54,036 bases of DNA from an uncultured Bacteroidaceae bacterium (GTDB taxonomy: Bacteria; Bacteroidota; Bacteroidia; Bacteroidales; Bacteroidaceae): NCBI GenBank assembly GCA_905236065.1, contig CAJONZ010000086.1:1-54036 (forward strand), given 5' to 3'. The notes under the pieces were generated by a model. The model saw only the letters and a program-made list of their open reading frames with translations, was not told the DNA's origin and searched no databases. Shown piece by piece: positions 31,939 to 40,491 of the stretch. Numbering within the stretch: the stretch's first letter is position 1; each line of letters starts with the position of its first letter. The position numbers and the translations under genes were made by a program.

Positions 31939-34023
31939 TTATTCATCCTCTTTCTTCGTCGCTGCCTTGTACTCCTGCAGCGTCGTACCGTATGTAGTGC
32001 GCAGTACGCGGAACTCCGTCCGTCGGTTCAGCGAGTTCAACAGTTCCTGCTCATCCTCCTTATGCTTCAGGATGAAGGCCTCCGTCAGTGTGTCGCCCTC
32101 AGCCAGGAACTTATACTTCTCCGTCATTTTCTTCGTCACCACCTTCGGGTTGCTCTCGCCATAGCCTTTGGGCGTCAGGCGGTCGCCGGCCACGTCGTGG
32201 GCTATCAGGTAGTTCACCACCGACTCCGCCCGCCTCTGCGACAGCCGTTCGTTGTATTCGTCGTTGCCACGATAGTCACAGTGCGCACTCAGCTCAATGG
32301 TGATGTTCGGGTTCTGGTTCATCATTTCCACCAACTTATCCAGTGCCTCCGTACTCTCCTCCGTCAGGTCGGCCTTGTCGAACTCATAGAAAATGTTGTC
32401 AATCAGCACGGGGATATTGATGGGCGGCAGGGCGAACTGCAACGTCGTATCGACACTCTCGTCGGCCACGTCGATGCGCAGTTCGTTCTTCACGTTCAGG
32501 TAGCCCTTGCAGGTGCCCAAGAAGACATAATCGACACCCGGCTTTATCACCTGCGTAAACGAGCCGTCGCCCTTCACCGACAGTTTCTCGTTCGTGCCGT
32601 CGTTGCCCACCATATAGACCAGCGCCTCGGGCAACTCGTAGCCGTCCTTCTCATACACCCAGCCCGTCACCGTCTGCAACACCTCCGGGCACTCAAACCA
32701 GTAGATGTGCTCCCAGCCCTTTCCGTCGCCACGGCTTGTGCAGTAATAGCCTCGGTTGTGGACACCCTCGAACGTCATACCGAAATCGTCGCCCGCCGAG
32801 TTCAGCGGATATTGCTGATTCTCCACCTCCCAACGCAACACATTGTCCGTCACGTTCGTCGTGTCGCCATAGTCCAGTTCCTCCTTGATTTCATAGACGG
32901 GGTGAGCGATGAAGATGTCCAAGCCGCCCATTCCGGGATGGCCGTCGCTCGAAAAATACAGGTCGCCGTTGGGACGGAACGAGGGGAACATCTCGTCGCC
33001 AGGCGTATTGATGGGCCGGCCCAGAGGTTCCGCGCCGCCAAATCCGTTCGACAGAATCATGGTGCGCCAGATGTCCAGTCCACCCTCACCACCGGGCGCA
33101 TCACTCACGAAATAAAGCCACTTGCCGTCGGGCGACACCGCCGGATGGGCAAAGCTGGAGAGCGTGTCCCTCGAAATCTCACATTTCGACGGGGTGCCCC
33201 ACGACGCATCGCTGCGGTTCGACTGCCAAATCTCCGCATAGCGCGGATAGTCGGGGTCGCTGGAGCAGCGCGTGAAATACATCGTCTTGCCGTCTGCCGA
33301 CAGGCACGATGCACCCTCCTCATACTCCGTGTTGACCGAGCCTTCTATCAGCTCCGGCTGCTGCCACTTGCCCGCCTCGTTCTTTCGGGACTGGAACAAG
33401 TCACTGAACTTCACGCCCGTAACGCCCGAAATCTCGTCGCCCGTGGCATCGTTGCGGGTGGAAGAAAGCACCAGGATGTCGGAGTCGTCGCCCACCAACA
33501 TCGGGCTGTAGTCACTGCGGCGGGAGTTGAAGATGCCTTCCTTCTTGATGGAATAGAGATTCGGATTCTCCTTCCATTGCGGGCCCAGTTCACAAGACTT
33601 CAAGCCGTTGCGGGCCAATTCGTGGTCGGGCACCAACTCCAGGAAAGCCTTGAAATTCTCAGCCGCCTGTTTGTACATGCCGCACTTCAACTGTTGGCGG
33701 GCCAAATGGAGCGTGGCCAACGAGTCGGGGTATTTATAGCGCACGGCGTTTTGGTACGAAGCCACCGCCTTCTGTGAACTGCCAAAATGCCGATAGCACT
33801 CCCCCATCAGGAAGGCACGGTGCGCCCGCTTCGCCTTATCCTTGGCCGGGGTGCGCGAATAGGCCGTCTTGTAAAACTTCGAGGCTGTGTAGTACTCGCC
33901 GATGGCAAAGGCATTGTCGCCCTTCTTGTGCGCAATGTTCGCATTCGAGCACGACACAATGCCCAGCACTACCGATGCCAGGCATACCCACTGAAGAAAA
34001 TATCTTACCTTATATATGCGCAT
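31939..34023 (-). CDS. PorE-like lipoprotein (TPR, PD40 propeller, CRD, OmpA domain)
   Basis: A 694-residue lipoprotein (lipobox G-I-V-S-C, Cys25). Domain order: TPR-like helices (about 30-150; FAIGEYYTASKFYKTAYSRTP, KAVASYQNAVRY), a WD40/PD40 propeller (about 165-420; DYSPMLVGDDSDILVLSSTR, AHPAVSPDGKWLYFVSDAPGG, PSFRPNGDLYFSSDGHPGMGGLDIF), a carboxypeptidase-regulatory-like domain (about 455-540) and a C-terminal OmpA peptidoglycan-binding domain (about 560-675; IELSAHCDYRGNDEYNERLSQRRAESV). This exact order is that of PorE of the type IX secretion system of Porphyromonas gingivalis, which links the machine to peptidoglycan. Its presence fits the sorting-like tails on secreted proteins here; no other por genes are in the window. 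Confidence 0.82.
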   Translation of the reverse strand: MRIYKVRYFLQWVCLASVVLGIVSCSNANIAHKKGDNAFAIGEYYTASKFYKTAYSRTPAKDKAKRAHRAFLMGECYRHFGSSQKAVASYQNAVRYKYPDSLATLHLARQQLKCGMYKQAAENFKAFLELVPDHELARNGLKSCELGPQWKENPNLYSIKKEGIFNSRRSDYSPMLVGDDSDILVLSSTRNDATGDEISGVTGVKFSDLFQSRKNEAGKWQQPELIEGSVNTEYEEGASCLSADGKTMYFTRCSSDPDYPRYAEIWQSNRSDASWGTPSKCEISRDTLSSFAHPAVSPDGKWLYFVSDAPGGEGGLDIWRTMILSNGFGGAEPLGRPINTPGDEMFPSFRPNGDLYFSSDGHPGMGGLDIFIAHPVYEIKEELDYGDTTNVTDNVLRWEVENQQYPLNSAGDDFGMTFEGVHNRGYYCTSRGDGKGWEHIYWFECPEVLQTVTGWVYEKDGYELPEALVYMVGNDGTNEKLSVKGDGSFTQVIKPGVDYVFLGTCKGYLNVKNELRIDVADESVDTTLQFALPPINIPVLIDNIFYEFDKADLTEESTEALDKLVEMMNQNPNITIELSAHCDYRGNDEYNERLSQRRAESVVNYLIAHDVAGDRLTPKGYGESNPKVVTKKMTEKYKFLAEGDTLTEAFILKHKEDEQELLNSLNRRTEFRVLRTTYGTTLQEYKAATKKEDE

Positions 34024-34100
34024 ACGAACATATTAAACGTAAGTCTCCGTCATTTATTGTGTCCGTGGAAAAAAACCGGTGCGGAATCTACGTAAAAATC

Positions 34101-34178
34101 ACGCTGAACTCTATCGGAGATGACGCAGAACTGTATTCAATTCAACGCAGTACTCTTCTCGTCAATAGAGTTCTGCGT
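34101..34178. repeat. 22-bp triplet repeat with inverted end, copy A
   Basis: Three tandem units beginning at 34101, 34123 and 34145, exactly 22 bp apart, each starting ACGC(T/A)G(A/T)ACT, then an inverted partial unit AGAGTTCTGCGT (34167-34178) that pairs with the third unit. A second copy of identical layout is at 48071-48148 (61 of 78 positions equal by my count). The remainder of the gene-free stretch 34024-34394 holds the promoter at 34322-34353. Confidence 0.8.
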
Positions 34179-34321
34179 CACAGCGCAAACAGCAAAGCCT
34201 TGTATTACAAGCCATGAAGAAGGGGGGAAAATCCAGAAGTCAGAGGGCAAGGTACAAGAGAACAGGAAGAGGACGGCAGGAAAAGAAAAATGATAAAAAA
34301 AGAAAAAAAACTGCGGATTTA

Positions 34322-34353
34322 TTTGGTCGTTTCAGAGAAAAGCCCCACCTTTG
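34322..34353 (+). promoter_or_regulatory. Promoter of the ABC transporter operon
   Basis: TTTG (34322-34325), a 20-base spacer, and CACCTTTG (34346-34353), one base off TAnnTTTG. The start codon is 41 bases further. Confidence 0.6.
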
Positions 34354-34394
34354 CAGTGTATTAGTAAACTAAGACACCTAAACACAATACTATT

Positions 34395-35219
34395 ATGATT
34401 GAAATTCAAGACGTTCGTTTCGGCTACGACCGAAAAAAGGCAAAGGTTTTCGACCATTTTAGCCTGCAATTAGAGCCGAACTGCATCTACGGCCTGTTGG
34501 GTCAGAACGGCACGGGCAAGTCCACCTTGCTCTACCTGCTGACCGGCGTGTTGTTCCCGGAACAGGGACACATCCTCGTTGAAGGGATGGACACACGGAA
34601 GCGCAAGGTGGAAATGTTGAGCCAAATGTACATCGTGCCCGAAACGTTTGAACTGCCCAAGATGCGGTTTATGGAGTACGTGAAGACTTACAGCCCGTTT
34701 TACGAGGCATTCAGCATGAAGGTGCTGGAAGAGTGCATGAAGGAGTTCCAGCTGCCGCTGACGTGCAACATTCAGGATTTGTCGATGGGCGAGAAAAAGA
34801 AGGTGATGATGAGCTTTGCCCTGGCTACGGGTACCCGCTACCTGCTGATGGACGAGCCGACGAACGGACTGGACGTGCCCTCGAAGCGACAGTTCCGAAA
34901 GGTGATAGCTTCGAACATGACGGACGAGCGCACCATCGTGATTGCCACGCACCAACTGCACGATGTGGAGCAACTGATTGACCACGTGCTCATCTTGAAA
35001 GACAGTCAGTTGCTGTTGAACCAGTCGATAGCGGAACTGACCGACCGATACGGCTTCGGCCTGTTGCCCGAAGACATCGCCGCCGACGACATCCTCTATT
35101 CGGAGCGCAACGTGCAGGGCGATGTGGGCATTTGGCTGAGACGTCCCGACGACCAGGAAACAACCGTCGAGTTGGAAATGCTCTTTAACGCAGCAGTACA
35201 AGGGAAAGTTAGAAGTTAA
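34395..35219 (+). CDS. ABC transporter ATP-binding protein
   Basis: A 274-residue ATPase. Walker A GQNGTGKST (36-44), signature LSMGEKKK (in place of LSGGQ), Walker B YLLMDEPTNGLD, and switch His in ATHQLHD are all visible. It resembles ATPases of ABC-2-type exporters (YtrB-like). The next gene encodes a membrane protein and the third a GntR regulator of the YtrA type, an arrangement often linked with response to cell-envelope stress or antibiotics; substrate unknown. Confidence 0.9.
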   Translation: MIEIQDVRFGYDRKKAKVFDHFSLQLEPNCIYGLLGQNGTGKSTLLYLLTGVLFPEQGHILVEGMDTRKRKVEMLSQMYIVPETFELPKMRFMEYVKTYSPFYEAFSMKVLEECMKEFQLPLTCNIQDLSMGEKKKVMMSFALATGTRYLLMDEPTNGLDVPSKRQFRKVIASNMTDERTIVIATHQLHDVEQLIDHVLILKDSQLLLNQSIAELTDRYGFGLLPEDIAADDILYSERNVQGDVGIWLRRPDDQETTVELEMLFNAAVQGKVRS

Positions 35220-35241
35220 AAGTTAAAATTAAAAACATATC

Positions 35242-36012
35242 ATGAACACTCTATCAATCAAACGAATGGGTCTGCTGATGCAATACTATTGGCGGACGGA
35301 AAAGAAAGTAGTTGCCGTAGCCTTCCTTACGATGATGATATGCTATTTAGGAATGCAAATACTGAATGCCGTAAACCATCAATTGGTGCTCCCGTCCTCC
35401 CTTCTTTACTGGATTCTTGTCTGCATGTTCATCACCAACTCTCTCCACTATTATTATTTAAAAAAGGAGTCGTCCATCGGGTTCTACACATTGCCGGCCA
35501 GCAACTTGGAAAAGTTCCTCTCGCGTGTGCTCTACGTCACACTGGGCGTCATGCTGTTGACAGCTGTGGCGGAACTATTGTCTGAACTTATCACGGTCGG
35601 ATTTGTTCTCGGCATGGACTATTTGGCCGGAAATCCCTACAACCCCAAGGTCGTGAAGTACTTTATCTCGGAAAACAATTGGATATTCCTCTCGCGTGTA
35701 ATGAGCGATGCGCCGCTGCTGGCTGTAATGAAGATGGTATTCTACTTCTCCATGCTGGTTCTGCCCGTGCTTTCCGTCTTCACGCTCTCCGCACTGCTTT
35801 TCCGCCGCTGGGGCTTTTTTATTGGCGCAATGCTTGTCATGACTTTTTTACTCTCCCAGATTCTCTTTTACGGCCTCCTGCATGGTCCGGGCGTGGAAGA
35901 CTATTGGAAGCGCCTGTTCATTTTCTTCGCCATCGTTACCGTGGTGTGCTACGGGCTGTCCTACCGAAGTTTCTGTCGTCAACAGATGCGCAAAAAGTGG
36001 ATTTATCTCTAA
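35242..36012 (+). CDS. ABC-2-like membrane protein, probable permease partner
   Basis: A 256-residue integral membrane protein with about six hydrophobic segments (VVAVAFLTMMICYLGMQIL, LLYWILVCMFITNSLHYYYL, LYVTLGVMLLTAVAELLSEL, MVFYFSMLVLPVLSVFTLSALL, FIGAMLVMTFLLSQILFYGLL, LFIFFAIVTVVCYGLSY). It lies 22 bases after the ATPase gene and is presumably its membrane partner. Primary sequence does not place it in a named family for me. Confidence 0.78.
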   Translation: MNTLSIKRMGLLMQYYWRTEKKVVAVAFLTMMICYLGMQILNAVNHQLVLPSSLLYWILVCMFITNSLHYYYLKKESSIGFYTLPASNLEKFLSRVLYVTLGVMLLTAVAELLSELITVGFVLGMDYLAGNPYNPKVVKYFISENNWIFLSRVMSDAPLLAVMKMVFYFSMLVLPVLSVFTLSALLFRRWGFFIGAMLVMTFLLSQILFYGLLHGPGVEDYWKRLFIFFAIVTVVCYGLSYRSFCRQQMRKKWIYL

Positions 36013-36048
36013 ACAGAAATTATAAATTGTCAAATCGTAAATAAACAA

Positions 36049-36429
36049 ATGGTTTACCAGAACGAGAAAGCCATATACATCAGGATTGCGGAACGCATCT
36101 GCGATGACATCCTGTCGGGCCACTACGCGGAGGGAAGCCGTGTGCCGAGTGTGCGTGAGATTGCTGCCGCCTACGAGGTGAACCCCAACACCGCCATGCG
36201 GGCCGTTGAGATACTGCAACGCGACGAGGTGGTGTATCAACAACGGGGTATCGGCGTGTTTGTCGCCGAGGGTGCCCGACGGAAGATTCTGGCAGCGAGG
36301 AAGGAGGATTTCCTGCGCCACGACATACCCGAATTTCTGCGCCGGCTGCAACTGTTAGGCATGGGAATCGAGGAGGTCGTCAGGGCATGGGAACAAAATC
36401 AAGAGGTTAACAAGGATTTGAAAAAATAA
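36049..36429 (+). CDS. GntR-family (YtrA-type) transcriptional regulator
   Basis: A 126-residue protein with a winged helix-turn-helix (about 8-75: YIRIAERICDDILSGHYAEGSRVPSVREIAAAYEVNPNTAMRAVEILQRDEVVYQQRGIG) and a short helical C-terminal domain, as in the YtrA subfamily. YtrA-type repressors normally control the ABC transporter operon in which they lie. Here the regulator gene is last, 36 bases after the permease gene, which makes autoregulation of the operon at the promoter 34322-34353 likely (inference). Confidence 0.9.
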   Translation: MVYQNEKAIYIRIAERICDDILSGHYAEGSRVPSVREIAAAYEVNPNTAMRAVEILQRDEVVYQQRGIGVFVAEGARRKILAARKEDFLRHDIPEFLRRLQLLGMGIEEVVRAWEQNQEVNKDLKK

Positions 36430-36446
36430 ACATTTTTGGCTTTTTG

Positions 36447-36478
36447 TTTGTTCCATTCATTTCTTTTTTCTACATTTG
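36447..36478 (+). promoter_or_regulatory. Promoter of the acidic-protein gene
   Basis: TTTG (36447-36450), a 20-base spacer, and TACATTTG (36471-36478): a near-ideal Bacteroidetes promoter, about 65 bases before the start codon. Confidence 0.8.
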
Positions 36479-36543
36479 CGCTGCAATCTCCCGTTTCGGG
36501 GATGAAAACACAGAATAACAAAACCTAAAATTAAAAACGGACT

Positions 36544-36990
36544 ATGGAAAAAAACGCAGAATCAAAGGACAAGAAAGATATGGTGGGCAAGGTCGTAGCA
36601 GGAGTTGGTGGAGCAGCCGCTTTCGTGGCAAGCACAGCCCTGGCCATTGACGTGCTTGGCGAGGATGGCGGCGAGGATTTGGTAGCCATCAACCCGTCAG
36701 ACGAAGAAATGGGCGGCACGGAGGCCGACGTGGAACAGCTGGTGGCTTACGAAGCCGGGGCAGCCGATAACATTGTGGAAGGCAGCGTGGAGCCCGTGGA
36801 AGGTGCCGTGGAGAGTGCAGCCAGCGTACAGGTTCACAGTGCCGGTGCCGTGGAGGCTGATTCGTATCTGGCTTCTGCCGACGTACATTTCGACGACGAC
36901 ATGGGCGACCTGTTGAGCAGCAACATTGGCGACACGGACGCAGCCAGCATCATGGACGACATGATGGACGTCGTGAACGACATGGTTTAA
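36544..36990 (+). CDS. Small acidic protein with one hydrophobic segment, unknown function
   Basis: 148 residues. A lysine/acid-rich start (MEKNAESKDKKD) leads into one Gly/Ala-rich hydrophobic stretch (VVAGVGGAAAFVASTALAIDVL, about 15-36) that may be a membrane helix. The rest is strongly acidic and rich in Asp, Glu, Ala and Val, with almost no basic residues (for example HFDDDMGDLLSSNIGDTDAASIMDDMMDVVNDM). The strong promoter argues that it is a real, expressed gene. I do not recognise a family; the 36991-37193 gap after it shows no promoter match, so the next gene might be read from here. Confidence 0.7.
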   Translation: MEKNAESKDKKDMVGKVVAGVGGAAAFVASTALAIDVLGEDGGEDLVAINPSDEEMGGTEADVEQLVAYEAGAADNIVEGSVEPVEGAVESAASVQVHSAGAVEADSYLASADVHFDDDMGDLLSSNIGDTDAASIMDDMMDVVNDMV

Positions 36991-37193
36991 TCCCCCCTAC
37001 CCGACCCCATCCATCCTCAAAAAAGAAACAAACATTTGGGTGGAGAAACTCTTTCCTTAAAATACCCTCTCCGTTTTCGTAGGCCGCGTGGCGACCTGCG
37101 AAAGTGGATTTTTGCTTTAGGCACAGGTACTTGCTGTGGGTGTGCCTGTCATTCGTTCGACGAAGGACAGATGACACGAAAAAAAGAGAAAAC

Positions 37194-38165
37194 ATGAAGA
37201 ACAGAATACAATTGTTGATGCTTGCGGTGATGAGCAGCCTGAGTTTGCCCTTGTCTGCGCAAAATTTCTTTCAGCGCCTCGACAGCATGATGACCCTGCA
37301 CTACCACAAGAGCAACCTCGACACAACGTACATCACGCGACCTATGACGAAATGGACGATCGTGGGACGAGTGAATGTGTCGGGGGCAAAGATTGAATCC
37401 AAGGGAATAGAGAACGACCTGCCTTTCAAGTCGGAAATAAAAGCAGACTGCAAATCGACATTGAGCGTGGGCGTCAGTTACCTCGGCATCTCACTCAGTG
37501 CGGCAATCAACCCCGACAAGCTGATGGGCAAGTACCACGACTACGAACTGAACTTCAACAGCTATGGCCGTAGCTTCGGCTTCGATGTCATTTATCAGTC
37601 CGCCAAGAATTTCACGGGCTGGTATGAGAGAGACGACATGGAACGCGTCGAACTACCCAGTGGCAAGTTGTCGGTGAACACACTGAATGTGAACGCATTC
37701 TATGTATTCAACAGCCGTCGTTTCTCCTACCCCGCCGCCTTCTCGCAGAGCTACATCCAGCGTCGCTCTGCCGGAAGTTTTCTGTTGGCAGCATCAGGCA
37801 TGGGGCAGCAAGCCAAGTTCGACTATGATCAAAAGATGAAACTGAAAATGATAAACATCGGCATCGGTGCGGGCTACGGCTACAACTACGTGCCAGGAAG
37901 AGGCTGGCTGCTACATATCTCCGCACTGCCCACGTTCATCGTCTATAGCAGCACGTCTGTGACCCTCGACGACGGTCGCCTCCCCCTGCACTACCACTTT
38001 CCCCAGGTCATCATCACGGGTCGCGGTGCCGTCGTCCGGCAGTGGAGGAACAAGTTCTTCGGCCTGTCAATGGTGTTCAACTTCACCAACATCGGCCACG
38101 AGGAAAGCCTCGCTGTACATAACATCAAATGGCGCGTCCGCACCTTCTTTGGCGTGAGATTGTAG
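37194..38165 (+). CDS. DUF4421 family outer-membrane-type protein
   Basis: A 323-residue protein with signal peptide (1-22, SLPLSAQ). Features of DUF4421: a conserved N-terminal region (LDTTYITRPMTKWTIVGRVNVSG), then YLGISLSAAINPDKLMGKYHDYELNFNSYGRSFGFDVIYQ, many alternating strands, and a final aromatic/basic strand (WRVRTFFGVRL). Probably a barrel in the outer membrane; function unknown. I chose the ATG at 37194 because the upstream extension is not signal-like. The leader contains hairpins AGGCACA / TGTGCCT (37121-37147) and CTGTC-TCGT / ACGA-GACAG (37146-37170) that overlap by two bases. Confidence 0.8.
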   Translation: MKNRIQLLMLAVMSSLSLPLSAQNFFQRLDSMMTLHYHKSNLDTTYITRPMTKWTIVGRVNVSGAKIESKGIENDLPFKSEIKADCKSTLSVGVSYLGISLSAAINPDKLMGKYHDYELNFNSYGRSFGFDVIYQSAKNFTGWYERDDMERVELPSGKLSVNTLNVNAFYVFNSRRFSYPAAFSQSYIQRRSAGSFLLAASGMGQQAKFDYDQKMKLKMINIGIGAGYGYNYVPGRGWLLHISALPTFIVYSSTSVTLDDGRLPLHYHFPQVIITGRGAVVRQWRNKFFGLSMVFNFTNIGHEESLAVHNIKWRVRTFFGVRL

Positions 38166-38205
38166 CCGTTAAAGCTTCGTATTTTAAATATTGGTGTGAG
38201 AGTGT

Positions 38206-38235
38206 TTTGTTTTTGATTTTTTTGGCGTAACTTTG
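38206..38235 (+). promoter_or_regulatory. Promoter of class III FBPase gene
   Basis: TTTG (38206-38209), an 18-base spacer, and TAACTTTG (38228-38235), 20 bases before the start codon. Confidence 0.65.
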
Positions 38236-38255
38236 CACCATAATCTAATACAATT

Positions 38256-40286
38256 ATGGAACAGAAAGAGAATATTCTGACAGAAGAAGCCATCAAGGCG
38301 GATTTAAGATATTTGCAGTTGCTCGCACAGTCGTATCCGTCCATCGCGGATGCAAGTAGCGAAATCATCAATCTGGAGGCCATCCTGAATTTGCCGAAGC
38401 CTACAGAACATTTCATCAGCGACCCGCACGGAGAGAGTGAGGCGTTCAACCATGTGTTGCGGAATGCGTCGGGCTACATCAAAAGGAAAGTGGAGGAGAT
38501 TTTTGGCGACAAGCTGAAAAAGGCCGAGAAAAAGGAACTCTGCACACTGATTTACTACCCGGAACAAAAGCTGCGCCTCATCAAGGCACAGGAGCAAGAC
38601 CTGAGCGACTTCTACAACAGGACGCTGAATCAGTTGATTAAGGTGTGCCGTGAGGTATCGGCCAAATATACCCGCTCGAAAATCAGAAAGGAACTGCCGA
38701 GGGAGTTCGGCTACGTGATAGAGGAGTTGCTGCATGAGACACCGACGGCCTCGGACAAGAAGTTTCAATACTACAACGTGCTCATCGACACGATTATCGA
38801 GACGCAACGTGCCGACCATTTTATCATTGCCATCTGCAACCTGATACAGCGACTGGCGATAGACCGCCTGCACCTGCTGGGCGACATCTGGGACCGAGGA
38901 CCCGGCGCACACCTCATTATGGAGACGCTGTGCAACTACAAACATTTCGACATTGTGTGGGGAAACCATGACATTGACTGGTTCGGAGCGGCTGCCGGCA
39001 ATCGGGCTTGCATCTGCAACGTGATTCGATTGTCGTTGCGCTATGGCAACATGGCTACGCTGGAGGATGGCTACGGCATCAACCTGCTACCGCTGGCGAC
39101 TTTTTCCATGGTTACTTACAAGCATGACCCCTGTTCGCTGTTTGGCATCTTGGACGTAAACACGAAAGAGAAATCCGAAGAGAACAACAGCAAGAGCAAG
39201 GTGGACGAGCGTACCCGCCGCCTGGTGGCACAAATGCACAAGGCCATCAGCATCATCCAATTCAAGGAGGAAGCCAAAATCATCAACCGAAGGCCAGAGT
39301 TTGAGATGGATGACCGAAAGCTGCTGGAAGGCATCAACCTGGAAAAGGGCACCTGCACCATCAACGGCGTGGAATATGAAATGAGCGACACGAACCTGCC
39401 GACACTGATTCCCGACGACCCGAACGCCCTGACTGAGGAGGAAGAGTTGCTGATGCAGAAGCTGGAACATTCGTTCCTGACGAGTGAAAAACTGCAAAGA
39501 CATGTGGATTGCCTGCTGGCACACGGCTGCATGTATTCCATTGCCAACAGCAACCTGATGTTCCATGCCTCCGTTCCCCTGAACGAGGACGGTTCCCTGC
39601 GGGAAGTAGAAATCCGGGGAAAGAAATACAAGGGACTGGAACTGATGAAGAAGACCGGGCATCTGGTGCGCGAGGCATTCAGCAACGATGTACGCGAGGA
39701 CAAGAAACTGTTTGCCATCGACTACATCTGGTATCTGTGGTGCGGGAAGAATTCGCCGTTATTTGACAAGGACAAGATGACAACGTTCGAGCGATATTTC
39801 ATCAAAGACAAAGCTACCCACACGGAAGCGAAGGGATATTACTACCAATATAATAATGATGAGAAGACGGTGGACATGATTCTCGATGCGTTTGGCGTGA
39901 CTGGCACCCACCGTCACATTATCAATGGTCACGTGCCGGTTCGTACACTGAAGGGCGAGACTCCCATCAAGGCAAACGGAAAGCTACTGGTAATTGACGG
40001 AGGTTTCTCAAAAGCCTACCAACCGAAAACGGGCATCGCTGGCTACACGTTGACCTACCATTCAAGAGGTTTGGAACTGGTGGCGCATCAGCCTTTCCGT
40101 TCCAGTGCCGAAGCCATTGAAAAGGGCGTTGACATTAAGGGCGTTACCCAAATCGTGGAACTCTCCACCCAACGCATGTTGGTGAAAGAAACGGACAAGG
40201 GACGCACACTGGCAGCCAAGGTGGCCGACCTGAAAAAGCTGCTTTTTGCCTATCGCAATGGTTTCATCAAGGAAATCACGAAGTAA
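38256..40286 (+). CDS. fbp: Fructose-1,6-bisphosphatase, class III
   Basis: Hydrolyses fructose 1,6-bisphosphate in gluconeogenesis. The 676-residue length and sequence match the large class III enzyme found in Firmicutes and Bacteroidetes and unrelated to the E. coli type. Metallophosphatase motifs are visible: SDPHGE, LLGDIWDRGPGAHLIME, VWGNHDIDWFGAAAGN and a late NGHVPVRTLKGE and VIDGGFSKAYQ. It has its own promoter (38206-38235) and starts after a short leader. It is monocistronic here. Confidence 0.94.
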   Translation: MEQKENILTEEAIKADLRYLQLLAQSYPSIADASSEIINLEAILNLPKPTEHFISDPHGESEAFNHVLRNASGYIKRKVEEIFGDKLKKAEKKELCTLIYYPEQKLRLIKAQEQDLSDFYNRTLNQLIKVCREVSAKYTRSKIRKELPREFGYVIEELLHETPTASDKKFQYYNVLIDTIIETQRADHFIIAICNLIQRLAIDRLHLLGDIWDRGPGAHLIMETLCNYKHFDIVWGNHDIDWFGAAAGNRACICNVIRLSLRYGNMATLEDGYGINLLPLATFSMVTYKHDPCSLFGILDVNTKEKSEENNSKSKVDERTRRLVAQMHKAISIIQFKEEAKIINRRPEFEMDDRKLLEGINLEKGTCTINGVEYEMSDTNLPTLIPDDPNALTEEEELLMQKLEHSFLTSEKLQRHVDCLLAHGCMYSIANSNLMFHASVPLNEDGSLREVEIRGKKYKGLELMKKTGHLVREAFSNDVREDKKLFAIDYIWYLWCGKNSPLFDKDKMTTFERYFIKDKATHTEAKGYYYQYNNDEKTVDMILDAFGVTGTHRHIINGHVPVRTLKGETPIKANGKLLVIDGGFSKAYQPKTGIAGYTLTYHSRGLELVAHQPFRSSAEAIEKGVDIKGVTQIVELSTQRMLVKETDKGRTLAAKVADLKKLLFAYRNGFIKEITK

Positions 40287-40376
40287 ATCTTTTTGTCTCC
40301 AGGACGCAACTTTTTCCCTACCCAAAGGAAGAAAAAACATATCCGAAAAAATATTAGCAAAAAAAGGAGAAAAACT

Positions 40377-40408
40377 TTTGGCACATAAAGCATAAATCCT
40401 TACCTTTG
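40377..40408 (+). promoter_or_regulatory. Promoter of the secreted protein gene at 40492
   Basis: TTTG (40377-40380), a 20-base spacer, and TACCTTTG (40401-40408). The 84-base leader has no recognised structure. Confidence 0.8.
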
Positions 40409-40491
40409 CATCAAATCTGTGCACAAACGTCGTGCATGTGATTATCAATAAGAGATTTGAACACTAACCACCATAAAAGAAAGGCTTTGAT

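Noticed and set aside
31846-33777. Long plus-strand open frame of 643 codons
   Set aside because: Antisense to the PorE-like gene, with Arg/Val/His-rich composition and no domain; the minus-strand gene has clear TPR, PD40 and OmpA motifs.
34101-34178. CRISPR-like array
   Set aside because: Units are contiguous 22-mers without unique spacers, and there are only three of them; no cas genes are present in the window.
34214-34372. 52-codon, extremely basic open frame (MKKGGKSRSQRARYKR...)
   Set aside because: It lies in a purine-rich stretch and runs through the promoter of the ABC transporter operon; no family resemblance.
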